NCBI RefSeq assembly: GCF_000315625.1
Contig: NW_005434563.1
Location: forward strand, 155,387-199,785
Origin: Guillardia theta CCMP2712
Lineage: Eukaryota > Cryptophyceae > Pyrenomonadales > Geminigeraceae
Length of the DNA: 44,399 nucleotides
Direction: 5' to 3'
In this document: one piece after another, positions 31,508 through 42,348 of the stretch
How positions within the stretch are numbered: the stretch's first letter is position 1
Layout: every line of letters starts with the position of its first letter
The notes under the pieces: model-generated
Databases searched by the model: none
Seen by the model: only the letters and a program-made list of their open reading frames with translations
Told to the model about the DNA's origin: nothing
Program-made: the position numbers and the translations under genes

Positions 31508-32392
31508 TTGTGTTCTAGAACTACAGGAGGAGCAGGAGGCATTGGACGGCAAAGACGTGGAGGATGAAAAGGGATATCGACGACAGCTGCGATATCGACC
31601 ACAGCAGTGCTTGATTGAGAGTTTTAACCTGTTGGAACTTTGAAGATGCTCGATTGAAGCCCCTCTCTCTGCCGAGCAAGTGATAAGATAAGGAAAGGAG
31701 AAAGGAGTAGAAGGAGCAGGAGGAGCAGCACCTGTTGTGCCAACAGCACGCCACTGCCCCCGCTCCTCCTAGAATCACGGTCCCCGCCACACTCGCCAGG
31801 ACGATCATGGCATACTGAGGTCGAGGAGGTGGACAACAAGGGAGAAAGGCGTCAGAGGCGAACACGGAGAGAAGAAATAGGGGAAGAAGCGGAGGAAGTG
31901 CAGGTGATAGGAGGAGAAAGGAAGCAGGGAGTGGAGGTAGAGACCTTGAGCTGTCTGGGTCCATCGTCTTTGAGCACATCATCAATCTCACTCTCTGGCA
32001 CGTCGTCCCATCTGAGAGCTCTCTTCTTGAGCTCCTTCCTCCTTCGTCTTCTCCTCCCCTTCACACTTCGTCTTCCCCTCCCCCCCGCCACATCTCTCCT
32101 CCCTCTTACCGCTTCCCAAGGCGCTCATGAACGATGGTTATGTTTCGCTTCTGCGCTTTTCTCCCCTGCAAGACACGCGTGTTAGTCTATGCTCAAGGAT
32201 ATGGTGGATGGACCAAAAGAATGTTTTTGTTTGCATGATTTGACGTTGCTCGGCTCTGGTTCTATCGGCAAGTTAGCGAGCAGGAGAGGAAGACAGGACA
32301 AGCATCACCAGCCCATCAACTTGCTCAAGGTTCAACACTGAGAGCATGCAGAGGACGAGGCAGACAGCCATCTCGTTGATGGAGCCGCCCAT
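31502..32392 (-). CDS. Small single-pass membrane protein, about 145 aa
   Basis: Five exons in phase: 32392 to about 32321 (or 32309), 32165-32110, 32041-31945, 31814-31732 and 31628-31502. The first exon encodes a signal peptide or signal anchor (NEMAVCLVLCMLSVLNLEQ). Exons 2-3 are basic then acidic (KKRALRWDDVPESEIDDVLK). Exon 4 is a transmembrane helix (AMIVLASVAGTVILGGAGAV), and exon 5 a short Cys/Arg/Ser-rich tail with repeated Cys pairs, which could be palmitoylated or bind metal. The first donor is uncertain: two GT sites, both phase 0, work. No family recognised. Its start faces the start of the coiled-coil gene at 32978, so the two share a 585-bp divergent promoter region. Confidence 0.6.
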
Positions 32393-32977
32393 CCCCTCCA
32401 CGGAATGCCCTGCAAAGAATTTTACAGTCAGGTGGGTGGGAGACTAGGGCGCTTCGTGAAGTCAGGCTCATAAACCTTCTCTTCACATGTTTTTGAAAGC
32501 AAGATATCATAGCACATCAGCAGTTGATCTCGTCGTAAAGAGCAGAAGCAGGAGCTTTCTGAAGTTCATGTGGTGAACAACCCAGTTACAATGTCATGTA
32601 CATGTCCTAGGGCAGAGCTGTCACATCGCACCTTCATACAGCTCTATCGTCTAACACAGCGATCGCTTCGCTCTGTCTCGTCACTCTTCTTCTATTCCTT
32701 GTCTTCCTAGTAGTCACTTTGTGTTTCTTTTTTCGCTCTTTTTTTTTCCTTCGTCACTCTCATAGCGCATCCTGTTCGGGCCCAAGCAATCCTGGGACCA
32801 GCAATGCTAAAAAATATTCTTTATCTTTGAAAACAACAAGAAAAATTTCAATTTCTTTCAGCTACCAGGTTGAATTGCTATTTGGGAATCCGTTTTTCTT
32901 TGGCAAGTCGTTACGAGCCGTTACATCAAGATTTGACCGTTACATGCCCTTGCATTCGTTACAGGCGAAGAGACAGC
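32393..32977. promoter_or_regulatory. Divergent promoter region
   Basis: 585 bases between the starts of two genes pointing away from each other (minus-strand gene from 32392, plus-strand gene from 32978). No ORF of interest. T-rich tracts at 32727-32750 and an A/T-rich stretch at 32810-32900 lie on the side of the plus-strand gene. I cannot name specific factor sites. Confidence 0.45.
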
Positions 32978-35454
32978 ATGGCTGGCATGGCTATGCCGCT
33001 GGCGGCGCTTCCTGCGCGCGCAGCTCTGAGCCCCGCGTCCTCCTCCTCCTCCTCCTCCTCTCGCAAGCGATCACCATGGTTCGCGCTGCTCTCGACAGCA
33101 GCGCTGCTCATCGTGACCGCGGTTGCCTTGGTCCGCATCCACCCCATGGAGAGCCGTCAGGACGTGCTTGTGTCCTCGGGGAACCTCTTTGAGACCGCCC
33201 TCGCATCACAGCGACGAGATCATGCGAAGAAGCTCAAGGAGGAGGAGAAGGCGAAGAGAGACATGCGGGAGAAGATCGATCACGACGAGGGCGTTCATCA
33301 TCATAAGCACCTGTCCGATGCTGCCCTGCTTCGTCAGGCTGTGAAGGCGCAGCAGCGAGACGAGATCAAGGTACCCCTCATCCAGGCACTTAGGACCCCC
33401 TCCATTTCCCCTCCCACCCCTCCATTCCTTCCTTGCCCCTTTCACACGCTTGGTGGGACCTGAATCGACCACAAAGAAGTGTTTGTCTTGCCTTCATGTA
33501 AGCTAGGGCAGGGTGACAGGGCGCGGTTGAGCGCATGCACAGGCTGAAAGGGAGAGAAGGGTGTAGAGCAACAGGAGAGGTTCTGGTGCTGTGATCTCAG
33601 AGGAAACGAGCTCCAGTGGTGGTTCTGTCCCAGCCTTTTTGTTGATTATTTCACTTCCCACTCCGCTCCCTAGGTGTCTGAGCAGGAGCTTTCCTTTCCC
33701 CCCTTACCGTCTCACTCTTCCTCCTCGTTCTTCTCTGCCCTTCTCCCCCCCTTCCTCATCTAGTCAGGGCCTTCAGGGCTCTGAAGTTTCAGCAGGCGCG
33801 CAAGGAAGCCGCGAGCATGAAGCAGCAGCTGAAGAAGAGGAGCGCGAGCGCAATGCCTACCCGGCACGAGTCTCTCTCGGACGCGAAGCTATACCAGGTG
33901 GAGGAGGCAGCATGCCGGAGCCTCAGTCCCTGACGTCTCTCAGGATGCCCTCAAGGAGCAGAAGGAGGACCGGCAGAAGGTCAAGACGGAGACTAAGAAG
34001 ACAGCTGCTGTTCAGGCGAAGAAGATCCAGGTAGGAGAAGTCTCAGTGAGATTGGATGGAGATGATGACGACGATTATGATGATGATGACGATGACGATG
34101 ACGACGACGACGATGATGATGATGATGGTGTTATGTGCAACTAAGGCGCTACTTGCAAATGCGTCTCTTCTGATTGTTTCCCTTCAGAAGTTGAAGGACA
34201 TGAAGAAGGCAGAGCAGCAGAAGAAACTTCAGGCCGAACTCAAGTTCATCATCAGCGCCTCGGACGTGAGCAGTAAGAAGGTGATTCTTGCACTGCCTCC
34301 CATGCTGTGCAGCCGACACTGACATGAGAAGCAGAGCGTCAAGCATACTGCAGTCGCACATCCACCAGTCAAGGTACTTCAAGAATTCGTTTCACGCTTC
34401 TCTCTCCTCCTCCCTCCCCTTCCATGTTTCCTCCTCCTTCTCCTCCTCCTCCTCCCTGATACCCTCCCCCTCCTCTTCCGTATTCCTTGATCGGACTCCT
34501 CCTCGCTCTCCTCCCTCCTTCCTTCTACCTCTCCCTGCCTCCTGTTCGCTTCTCTCCCCTCCCCCTCCTTTTCTTTGACTTTGTGCTAGAAGCATTCGGC
34601 TGCTCATCACAAGTCGCACGGAGACGATGTACGAGCGTCGCCTCTGCTCCTCCCTCCTCTCACTCCCTCGCAGCTGCTGGACAAGAAGGGGGAGATGAAC
34701 CTCGTCAAGTATCTCGACAGTCAAACAGGGTCGAGGGTGAGTAAGAAGAGGGAGAACAGGATGAGGCCGGAGGGGAAGCGGGGGTATGAACAGAGAGCAG
34801 AGGTCTGCAGCTTCGTGTACGGAGGACAGAGAGAGTGGAGGCAGTGGGGAATCATGGGAGAATGGGAAGGAGGTGAAGGGAGGACAGGAGGAGCCATGGG
34901 AGGAGGAGCGATTGGGATGCTGAATGAGGGGCAGGCAAAGCCTGTGATCTCGGAGCAGGACGTCACTCGAGAGAAACTGCGCAAGGAGGCCGCGGAGAAG
35001 AAAGCTGAGGAGGCCAAGGTGAAGAAGCGACATATTACTTTCCCCCTTAGCTCCTTTGAACGTCTTCGACCCTCCTCCTCCTTCTGCTACTCCTCCTCCA
35101 AATTCTTCCTTTCCTTCACCCTCCTTCTTTCCAACCTCATCATCATTTCCATCCTCTTGGTCCTCCCCTTGCCTTCTCTCTGCTTCAATTAACGTCCTCA
35201 TGGCAGAGGAAGATGAAGTCTATCGTGCGGCTAGCGACCAAGTACCACGTCTCGAGCAAGCACAGGAAGGCTAAGGGCGACTGGGCGAGGAAGGCGATGT
35301 ATGCTGCTGACGTGTCACTCGCGGGGAAGAAGAGCAAACGATCCTACATGAGGTGAGCTGAACCCCAGCTGGACTCGACCTGAGCTGCTGCAGGGCTGAG
35401 TTTGCACGTGCGAACGCGATCGAGGACTCGCTGCTGAACTCGAAGCTTCGCTAG
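32978..35454 (+). CDS. Membrane-anchored basic coiled-coil protein, about nine exons
   Basis: Exon 1 (32978-33370) encodes a Ser-rich N-terminus, a transmembrane anchor (WFALLSTAALLIVTAVALV, about residues 33-51) and a Lys/Glu-rich helix (KKLKEEEKAKRDMREK). Later exons, clean and phase-matched, are 33944-34030, 34188-34280, 34590-34628, 34674-34736, 34935-35018, 35207-35352 and 35394-35454 (stop). All encode Lys/Glu/Ala/Gln-rich helices, ending SKHRKAKGDWARKAMYAAD...NSKLR. An exon near 33765-33897 (ALKFQQARKEAASMK) clearly belongs but its 5' junction with exon 1 is not resolved; a small extra exon may lie in between. Introns are CT-rich; the last is 41 nt. The likely topology is a type II membrane protein with a long coiled-coil. 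Function unknown. Confidence 0.65.
34053..34132. repeat. GAT/GAC microsatellite inside an intron
   Basis: About 80 bases of GATGAT and GACGAC triplets within the intron between exons 33944-34030 and 34188-34280 of the coiled-coil gene. Confidence 0.9.
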
Positions 35455-35667
35455 AGCTGGAGAGGAAGAGAAGATGCGCATGGAGGAGGAGGAAGAAGAG
35501 AGGACAGGGGGGTATGGGAAGGAGGAAGCAGGGAGAGAGGTGCTAAGGAGGAGTCGATAGGAGTCAACTTTTGAATTTTTGCTGATCTTGCGTGAGCTGA
35601 GAACAAGGACGTTCGTCTCCCTTGCTCTGCCCTCTCCTAGTCTACACGAGGCCTCGACTGCCTCCAG

Positions 35668-36889
35668 CTATTTACAGCGAAGCTGCTCGAGATGCTCGAG
35701 CTGCTCGGACAAGCAGCGCCAGCAGGAGCAGCGCGAAACTCGCAGCCCCTGCAGCGAGAAGGAGCATCGAATCCTGCCGCTCAGTCAGCAGAGGCAACAG
35801 GAGCAGGAACAGGAACTACCTGCTGCTGATGAGGAGGACGCTGAGTTCTCCTGCTCCACATGAGCTCGAGGGACGAGCCCTGACGGTCCATGCTGCTGGG
35901 AAGCGATAGCTGCATGGCCTCCTTGCGCGATCGATCCGCCCTGAAAGAGCTGTCAGACCGTGTTTCTCCTCTCCTCGTTCTCCCTCCGGCACTCCTTGTA
36001 TCTTTCTCCCCCCATTCTCAACTCTCTCGCATTTTCTCTCCTCCTGCTCTCACCATCTCATCTCGAAGTTTGTTGCTCCAACAGTGTCCAGCTCTCGCTC
36101 TCGTTCCATCCGCTCGTGCTCCTTGTGCTTCTTTTCCTCCTGCGACACGTTAGATATCCGTTCCCTCCTCCTCCTCTCAACTCCTTCCCCGCTTCCTACT
36201 CATGTCCTATCTCTCTTTCTTCCTCCTCTCGCATCCAAACTCGCTCAAGTTGCTGCATCTCTTCGCCTTCTCACCTTCCGCTCGATCTCCTCCCCCATCC
36301 GCAGGGTCAGCGACGCCGCGTCCCTTCGCAGAAGATGTCTCTTGGCCTCCTGCGACAAGAGTGAGGCCGGCTGTCTCCTCCTTTCCTCTCCTTCTCCTCC
36401 TCCTCCCGCCCCCCTCGCACCTTCTCGACCCCTCTCCCCTCCCCCTTCCGTCCAAGGTCCCTTCATCCCCCCCTCCCCCCCCACCCCCTCCTCCCGAACC
36501 TTGAGGCGAGCATCGATCTCGCTGTTAGAGATCGCCAGCCCTCCCTGATTGGGCGGAAGTTTGGCGAAAATGGCGAGGGTGCTGGAGCCAGTGTCGATGA
36601 GGACAGTGAAGCTCTGAAGTAGCGATGAGTGTGAGCAAGCGAGAGAAAGTGAGGGAGGGAGAAAAGGGGGGGGGGGAGGAAGGAAGGGAGAGAGGAGAAG
36701 GGAGCAAGAAGGAAGGGGAACAGCGAGGAAGGGAAAAGGAGCAAGGTAGGAGACAAGACGGAACGTCAAGGGGAAACGGAGGGAAGGTGGAGCGAGGGGA
36801 GGGAGGGACTAGAACAACTGAAGGCTACTGACCTGTCTAGGGGAACCGACGGACACATTGCAGAAGTATTGAGTTCTCATGCGATTCAT
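35668..36889 (-). CDS. Pepsin-type N-terminal strand and DTGSS joined to a charged coiled-coil
   Basis: Six phase-matched exons: 36889-36833, 36613-36500, 36349-36275, 36139-36054, 35940-35820 and 35748-35668 (177 aa if it starts at the ATG at 36889). Residues 8-19 (QYFCNVSVGSPRQ) are the first beta-strand of pepsin-like proteases, and exon 2 opens SFTVLIDTGSSTLAIFAK, the first catalytic Asp motif. The usual rest of lobe 1 does not follow. Exons 3-4 encode charged helix (EAKRHLLRRDAAS, EEKKHKEHERMERERE) and the C-terminus is Arg/Cys-rich; in another frame the last two exons would give a hydrophobic tail. Alone it cannot be a protease: no flap and no second Asp. It starts inside the stop codon of the upstream pepsin-like gene (ATGA), which lacks exactly this segment. 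See the finding on permutation. Confidence 0.6.
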
Positions 36890-39760
36890 CCCCACCGCAA
36901 CGTGATCGATTCCTTTCCTGCTGCTGCTTCAGCCACATCCTCTTTCGTCTCCTCCTGCTCCCTCCCTGTGCTTTTCCCCATCCTCCCTGTCGCACTAATG
37001 CCCTCCTCTCGCTCCTCTTCTTCTTCCTCCTCCTCCAACCTGGCCGCGTCGTCGGCGCTCTCCTCCACCTCGATCTCGCCCCGGTGCTGCTTCACGATCG
37101 GTAACTTCAGCTCGTCTTGCTCTCCTGCAGGAGATACCGTCAGCGGCTGCAGGAGGAGCCAGACAAGGGAAGAGGAAAAGACGCCATGTAACACGAGAGA
37201 CCAAAAGATGGCGTAGAAGAGGAGGAAGGGGATGAGGGAAGGAAAAGAGGAGAAGGGATCCAGAGAGGAGAGAGAGTGTACAGGTGGAGGAGGAAGAGGA
37301 AGTCGAAGAAGAGGAGGACGATGCGCAGTGACAGCAGAAGAGGACGGAAGGAGCGAAGAAGCACCTGGAGCAATAGGGACATAACGCGGATTCCGGGGAG
37401 CGATGCCGATCATGGGTGCCTGCAGCCGAGCCAAGTGAGAGGAGACAGCAAGACGAGGCAGATAAAGGAGGGAAGGGGGAGGAGCAGGAGAGGGTTGGAG
37501 GAGAGGGAGCGGGAGCGGGAGGGAGAACGGGAAAGAGGTGAGGATAGAGGATGGGGAGTGGTAGAGCTGACCTTGGGTTTTGTGAGATCAAACTCAACAA
37601 CGAGAGAGCGGAAGACAACATCGCCAAGAAGAATTCCTACAGAGAAGATCAGAAGAGAAGAAGCGAAGATGGAATGCTGGGAGAGGAGGAGGAGGGATTG
37701 GTAGGAGGAGAGGGCAGGAGGAGAAGAAAAAGGTACAAGGAGAGGGCAGGAGGAGAAGAAAAAGGTACAAGGAGAGGGCAGGAGGAGGGGAGGACCTGCA
37801 TAGGAGGAGGGAGTCTTCTGCACGCAGGGAGCGTTGTTCTCCTTCTGCCACCAGAACTCGTACGGGATCTCAAAGAGATGGCCATCAATGGTAATGTAGA
37901 ACGACATCCCCTGCCTCCCTTGTCAGTCTCTCCTCCCCAAACTCCTCCCCCCCCCCCCCCCCTACAAAAAAAAAAAAACCCTTCTCAGGACTCTCCTCCT
38001 CCGGCCCACTTCCAGTCACACTTCATGTCATCTGCTCCTCCTCGCCCCTCCAGCCTCCCCCTCCTCCTCCTCTGTCCCTCCCTGACCTTGGTCATGATGT
38101 TCTTAAACTTGCTGTACGGCCGGTCGCTCACTCTCCCCTCCAGCAGCGTGTCGGGGATCACGAGGCACGTGGTCCCTGTGTCCATGATGGCAGGCAGCGC
38201 CTGCTCCACTGACTTGTCGATCCAGTCCAGCAGCTCGATCCCTCCGAAGCTCAGCGACTGAACTCTCACCGAGTACTCAGTCGTCGAAGTCGTCGGCACG
38301 TACACCATGTCAGCGTCCGTGCTCGCCCTGTCGTATCCCCCCAGCTGCAGCTCACCAGAGTCTGCCGTTGACAGGAACGCGAACTTTCGCAGGTGCATGG
38401 GGCGCTCGTTGATGTAGTTGGCGCCCTCTAGCCCCCCCCTGTCGTTGGAGATGGCGAAGATCAGCGGCGTGGGGATGCTGGCGATCGCCGCGTCAGGCAT
38501 GCCCATGCCCAGGATGCCGTCGATGCCGTTGAACGTCGGATCGTTGCAGTCAAGTGCGCACCCGAGCCTCGTCATGGCATAGTAGTGCCCGAGCTGGACT
38601 ATGTCCTTGCACACGTAGCCTGTCAACACTGAACGATCTGCGTAGGAGACGGAGAAAGTCTCCGACTGCACCTCGACGAAGGACAGGCTCTCCCCCGGGT
38701 CAAAACGTCTAACCGTCGACATGTCAAATTGACTGTTTTCCGCTTCCCCGCCAGACGTGCTGTTTGCGCCTGGGGTGTTAGAGGAGTTTCCTGCTGGAAG
38801 GTCGCTGGAGTCTGTGAGGGTCGCGATGACCGACGGAGCTTTGTCTCGCTTGGCAGAACCTCTCGCAACCTTCTTCATGGTCTGCGCATCCGCATGCTGC
38901 TGGTTTCCAAGAGCCGACAAGATGAGCTTCACCTGCTCAGGGTCGATGCTCTTGAGGGCCCCGAGCACAGCGCTGCCTTCAGTCTGCGACATCTTCTCCA
39001 GCACCTTCGCCGCCTTGTCTGGGCTGAGGGAGGCGAGCGAACTGACCTCCCCCGCCAGCCCGCCCCGGTTGATCTGGACCGTGTGCGAGGTCGCGTGCTT
39101 CATGGCAGCCTTGATGTCTTTCCATATCATCGCCTCGTTGGTAGCCCTCTCGTACGACTCTCGCTCTGCTTTCTTTTGCAGCCTTCGTTTCGCCTCTGCC
39201 TCGGGATCGCGCGCTCCTGCTGTCAGCCGAGCAAACGCGGCCGCCTCCTCCTCTGCTCGCTTCTTCGATCCCAGCTCCTGCGGCACTCCGAAAGAAATGG
39301 ACGGGTCTGAGCCTCCACGAGGAGCAGCGCCGCTCCTGGACCTGCTTTCCTTCTTCCACCTCATCACGACTCCGAGCCCTCCCTCCGGCTCCTCGGAGCC
39401 TTTCTCTTGCGCCGGATGCTCAGCCTGTCTCTGGTTGACTGCCAGGGTCTTGTCGGGGCGCCTGCCATGCTGGACAAGCTGCTGCACTGTCGCATGTGTT
39501 GAGAGCTGCTGCCGCGCGAGCAGCTTCTGCGAAAGCTTCTGAGAGGCTTGATCGCTGGCTGGGGTGAGAGGAGAGGAGAGGATTCGCTCTACTTCATCCA
39601 ACCCCGAGTTCTGGTTGCTGAGAGCGGACTTGAGCCTCAGTCTCATCTGCGCCGCATCCTTGGAGATGTCAGTCGACTTGAGGTCAACATCCAGTGACAG
39701 CACTGGAAACGCGAAGATGAATACAAACAACAACGACTGGAGGATGCCGGTATGCGCCAT
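36886..39760 (-). CDS. Pepsin-like aspartic protease lacking the first catalytic motif, with long pro-region and acidic tail
   Basis: Five exons, all in phase: 39760-38087, 37910-37796, 37636-37572, 37419-37365 and 37124-36886; 715 aa. The ATG at 39760 sits in a strong context (gggaccaccATGG) and begins a signal peptide (LQSLLFVFIFAFPVLS). Residues 25-345 are a charged, helical pro-like region. The protease part starts at VRRFDPGESLSF, has the flap Tyr373 in SVSYADRS, DGILGMG, then the second catalytic Asp527 in AIMDTGTT, FYITIDGHLFEIP, ILLGDVVFRSLVVEFD and IGIAPRN. The N-terminal strand and DTGS motif that must precede VRRFDP are absent; they are encoded directly downstream. The last exon is a Glu-rich tail. 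Secretory or vacuolar location is expected. As annotated it has only one of two catalytic Asp residues. Confidence 0.75.
37707..37785. repeat. 32-bp tandem repeat, 2.5 copies, inside an intron
   Basis: A 32-base purine-rich unit at 37707-37738 is repeated exactly at 37739-37770, with a 15-base partial third copy. It lies in the intron between exons 2 and 3 of the pepsin-like gene; on the coding strand it is a pyrimidine-rich repeat. Confidence 0.95.
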
Positions 39761-41179
39761 GGTGGTCCCTCTTTGAATATCAGAGCATGATGTATGGGCC
39801 TGACCAACAGAACAAGTCAAAGTTCACTTTCACGACAACGTGGATCTCAAGAGCTACAGGAAAGAGTTCACAGGACTGAGAGGATGAAACAAGATCCACA
39901 CCGGCAGACACAACAACGCAAATAATAGAGATAGAGATAGAGATAGAAAGGCATACCTTCAACGTCTCAACTATCAACCTGCTCTGACTTTATTGATGTT
40001 CACTCCTGATGTACCCACCAAGGCATTGCGACGCTGGCCCATTCCTGCTACCAAAACAGTGTTACAAAGGCCGGCAGGTCTACCTTCCGTCCTTTCTGTT
40101 CTTGAAACATATTGTTTCGTTCATAATCCTCATCATCAAACAACAAAACAACGTTGACATAACCTATTGCAAACATCTCTACCTTCCCCTCAACTTGTCA
40201 ACAGGTAATGCTGCCGGCTTTCGTGTATTCAAAACAAAGCTGCTCCGATCGTATTACCCCAATTCAAAAAGCCACATACAAGGGGAGCATGTTAACATAG
40301 CAAGAATCGTCTCCAAACTCGATCTCAATTTCAACGATGCAGTTTATATGCCACCTCTACGAGTTTAAATAGAAATCCTTTTCTTCTCTTTGGAACAAAA
40401 CTTCATGCTTAAGATTGCTTTCGTCACTGACGGAAATCTTCACGTGTCATGTTGATCATCTCGACTATCTCGACAAGAGCCTACCTCAAACATTCTCCCT
40501 CCCTCCCTCCCTCCCTCCCTCCCTCCCTCCCTCCCTCCTGCATCGAGTAGATTGTTCCAAACATCCATACACTCTTCTGTCTAAACCATGAATCTGTACC
40601 ACCCCACCCACATCAAACTCCTACCCAGGTACCCCTAGTTCATAGCGCAGTACCCATTGATTCCCATCTCTCCACCCCTGCTGTAGTCTCACCCCTCCCC
40701 ACCCACCCAGTTCTTTCCATCCTTTGTGCCGCATACATTACCCCCCAACAAACTTTGCTGTTCCGATTTGAAAATGTTGCATATTCAAATTTCAACATTT
40801 GATTGTGAGGTATGCGAAAAAGTTTAAAAATTGAATTCATTTTCATTGCAAACTTTTTGAGGACCCCGTTCCGTAAGGAACCAGTCTTCAGGACCCCACC
40901 AAACTACCCCACTACCCCCTCTGTACAAGGAAAGTACCTCACCTCTACCCCCTTTCCCAACCTTACTACCCCTGCTGAATCCGAAAATAGATCTGTAACT
41001 CCCTGTGATTCATTGACCCCACTCTACCCCTCGGAATTATAACTTTACTACCGTCACCCACTAGATACCTCACAATGACCCCCCCCTTTTCCCATCGAAC
41101 GTCAGCATTCCGAGTGGGACCCTAGGGATCCCTGTCAGTCCCTTTCAGTACCTTCGGTCACTACCAGTTTTTTAACTTA
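39761..41179. other. Intergenic region with GTACCCC words, no gene called
   Basis: Contains the promoter side of the pepsin-like gene. An AT-rich frame at 40009-40368 (119 codons) has a hydrophobic stretch but no family or splice support and is not called. From 40620 to 41160 the words TACCCC, GTACCC and ACTACCCC recur often, like the 24-25 kb region. Bases 41165-41185 contain AACTTAACTTTGAG, related to the AAAGTTAAGTT words at 21.8 kb. Confidence 0.45.
40496..40538. repeat. (CCCT)n microsatellite
   Basis: About ten uninterrupted CCCT units. Confidence 0.95.
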
Positions 41180-41760
41180 ACTTTGAGTGAATAGTCACGT
41201 CTTCGCCGGCGGGTGACAGTGACATCACTGCCGTGACGGTGGGCCGGGCCCCGGGCCCCGGCGGTGGAGCATGGAGTCCTGCGGCGGGCGGCCGGGCGGC
41301 GGCACTGCCACCGCCGGCCGGGGTGGCCAGGCCGGGCTCCGGTGATCGGACTCCGTCGGACTGCGCCGCTCCCGGTGACGGGCCCGGTGACTCAGTGAGT
41401 CACGTACCGGACGGTACCGGGCCGGGCCGCGCGGCGCGGCGCCGCCGGGCCGAGCCGAGGCGTGAACTTGGTGACTTCGGACGCCGGGTTGAACTTCCGG
41501 GACTCAGTGACTCCGGGAACTCAGTCCGAGGAAACCGCCGCGCGGCCGGCGGCGGGCCCCTCCTAGCCTGAGGGCCTACGGTACGGTAGCCACGGTACGG
41601 CCCGCGGGGCCTACTAGCGGCGAGGCTCTGAGCCCGGCCTCAGGCTTGGCACCGTCACGTACGGCGGTGACGGTCGGCCCCGGCCGGGCCGCCCGCCGAC
41701 CGCCGCCGCCGCTGACTGAGTCAGTGCCAGTCACGGTGGAAACGGTTCAGCGGCGAAGTT
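41180..41760. other. GC-rich, gene-free island with many short inverted repeats
   Basis: About 580 bases of very high GC, dense in CCGG, GGGCCC, GCCGCC and GTGACTCAGTGAGTCAC-type palindromes. The one long frame (41233-41571) has the Pro/Gly/Arg/Ala composition expected from GC-rich noise. It resembles the GC-rich stretches at 0.6, 9.7 and 22.05 kb. Confidence 0.6.
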
Positions 41761-41967
41761 CAATCCGAATGCCCGGACCGTCTCACCCGGCGTACTACTA
41801 GTCCACTGCATCGCCGGAAGCGGGTAAGGTCAATCTCCCTCCGTCGCCGCGAGTCTTTGCGGTGCCAAGTTGTGTCCATGTGACTGTTTTTGAACGCATC
41901 ATGGATCGACAGTACTGAGCCTCCGATACATCTTGACACTTGTTTCATTACCGTGAGACTTAACTTC

Positions 41968-42182
41968 TCTCCTGTAGATTCAATCTCCCTCTTCTTTATA
42001 GGTTCAATCTCCCTCCTGTAGACTTGGATCCAATCTCTCTCCTGTAGATTGAACTACGTCTCTCGTGTAGATTGAACGACGTCTCTCCTGCAGATTGAAC
42101 GTCTCTCCTGTAGATTGAACGGCTCTCCTGTAGATTCAATCTCTCTCCTGTAGATTCAATCTCTCTCCTGTAGATTCAATAT
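41968..42182. repeat. Degenerate minisatellite, unit CTCTCCTGTAGATTCAAT
   Basis: About ten to eleven units of 18-24 bases, alternating between GATTCAAT and GATTGAAC endings, with insertions such as TACGT. The right end is the most uniform (four near-identical units at about 42121-42182). There are no constant-length spacers, so it is not a CRISPR. Confidence 0.9.
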
Positions 42183-42348
42183 CCCCACATGCACTATTGG
42201 TCTACCTTTCTGATATCGCAACTCAAAAGTTCGTTGCGCATCCTCGGAACGCTAACATGCTGCGCGTACTTGCGATTGCTCGAAGAAGGCAGTCACTCCG
42301 AGGAAAGGAGCTGGAGCTGGAGATGTTGTTGTGCTTCCCAGCGGCATC

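Noticed and set aside
36886-36889. ATGA overlap read as a bacterial-style operon junction
   Set aside because: Both genes are spliced; the overlap more likely reflects an incomplete model or a fused gene than translational coupling.
36207-38261. Plus-strand Arg/Glu/Gly-rich ORFs opposite the pepsin-like genes
   Set aside because: They read across pyrimidine-rich introns of the minus-strand genes; the minus strand carries the protease motifs and matching splice phases.
40009-40368. 119-codon plus-strand ORF
   Set aside because: AT-rich composition, no domain, no splice or promoter support; may be chance.
41968-42182. Possible CRISPR array
   Set aside because: Units are contiguous and degenerate, with no unique constant-length spacers; the host is eukaryotic.
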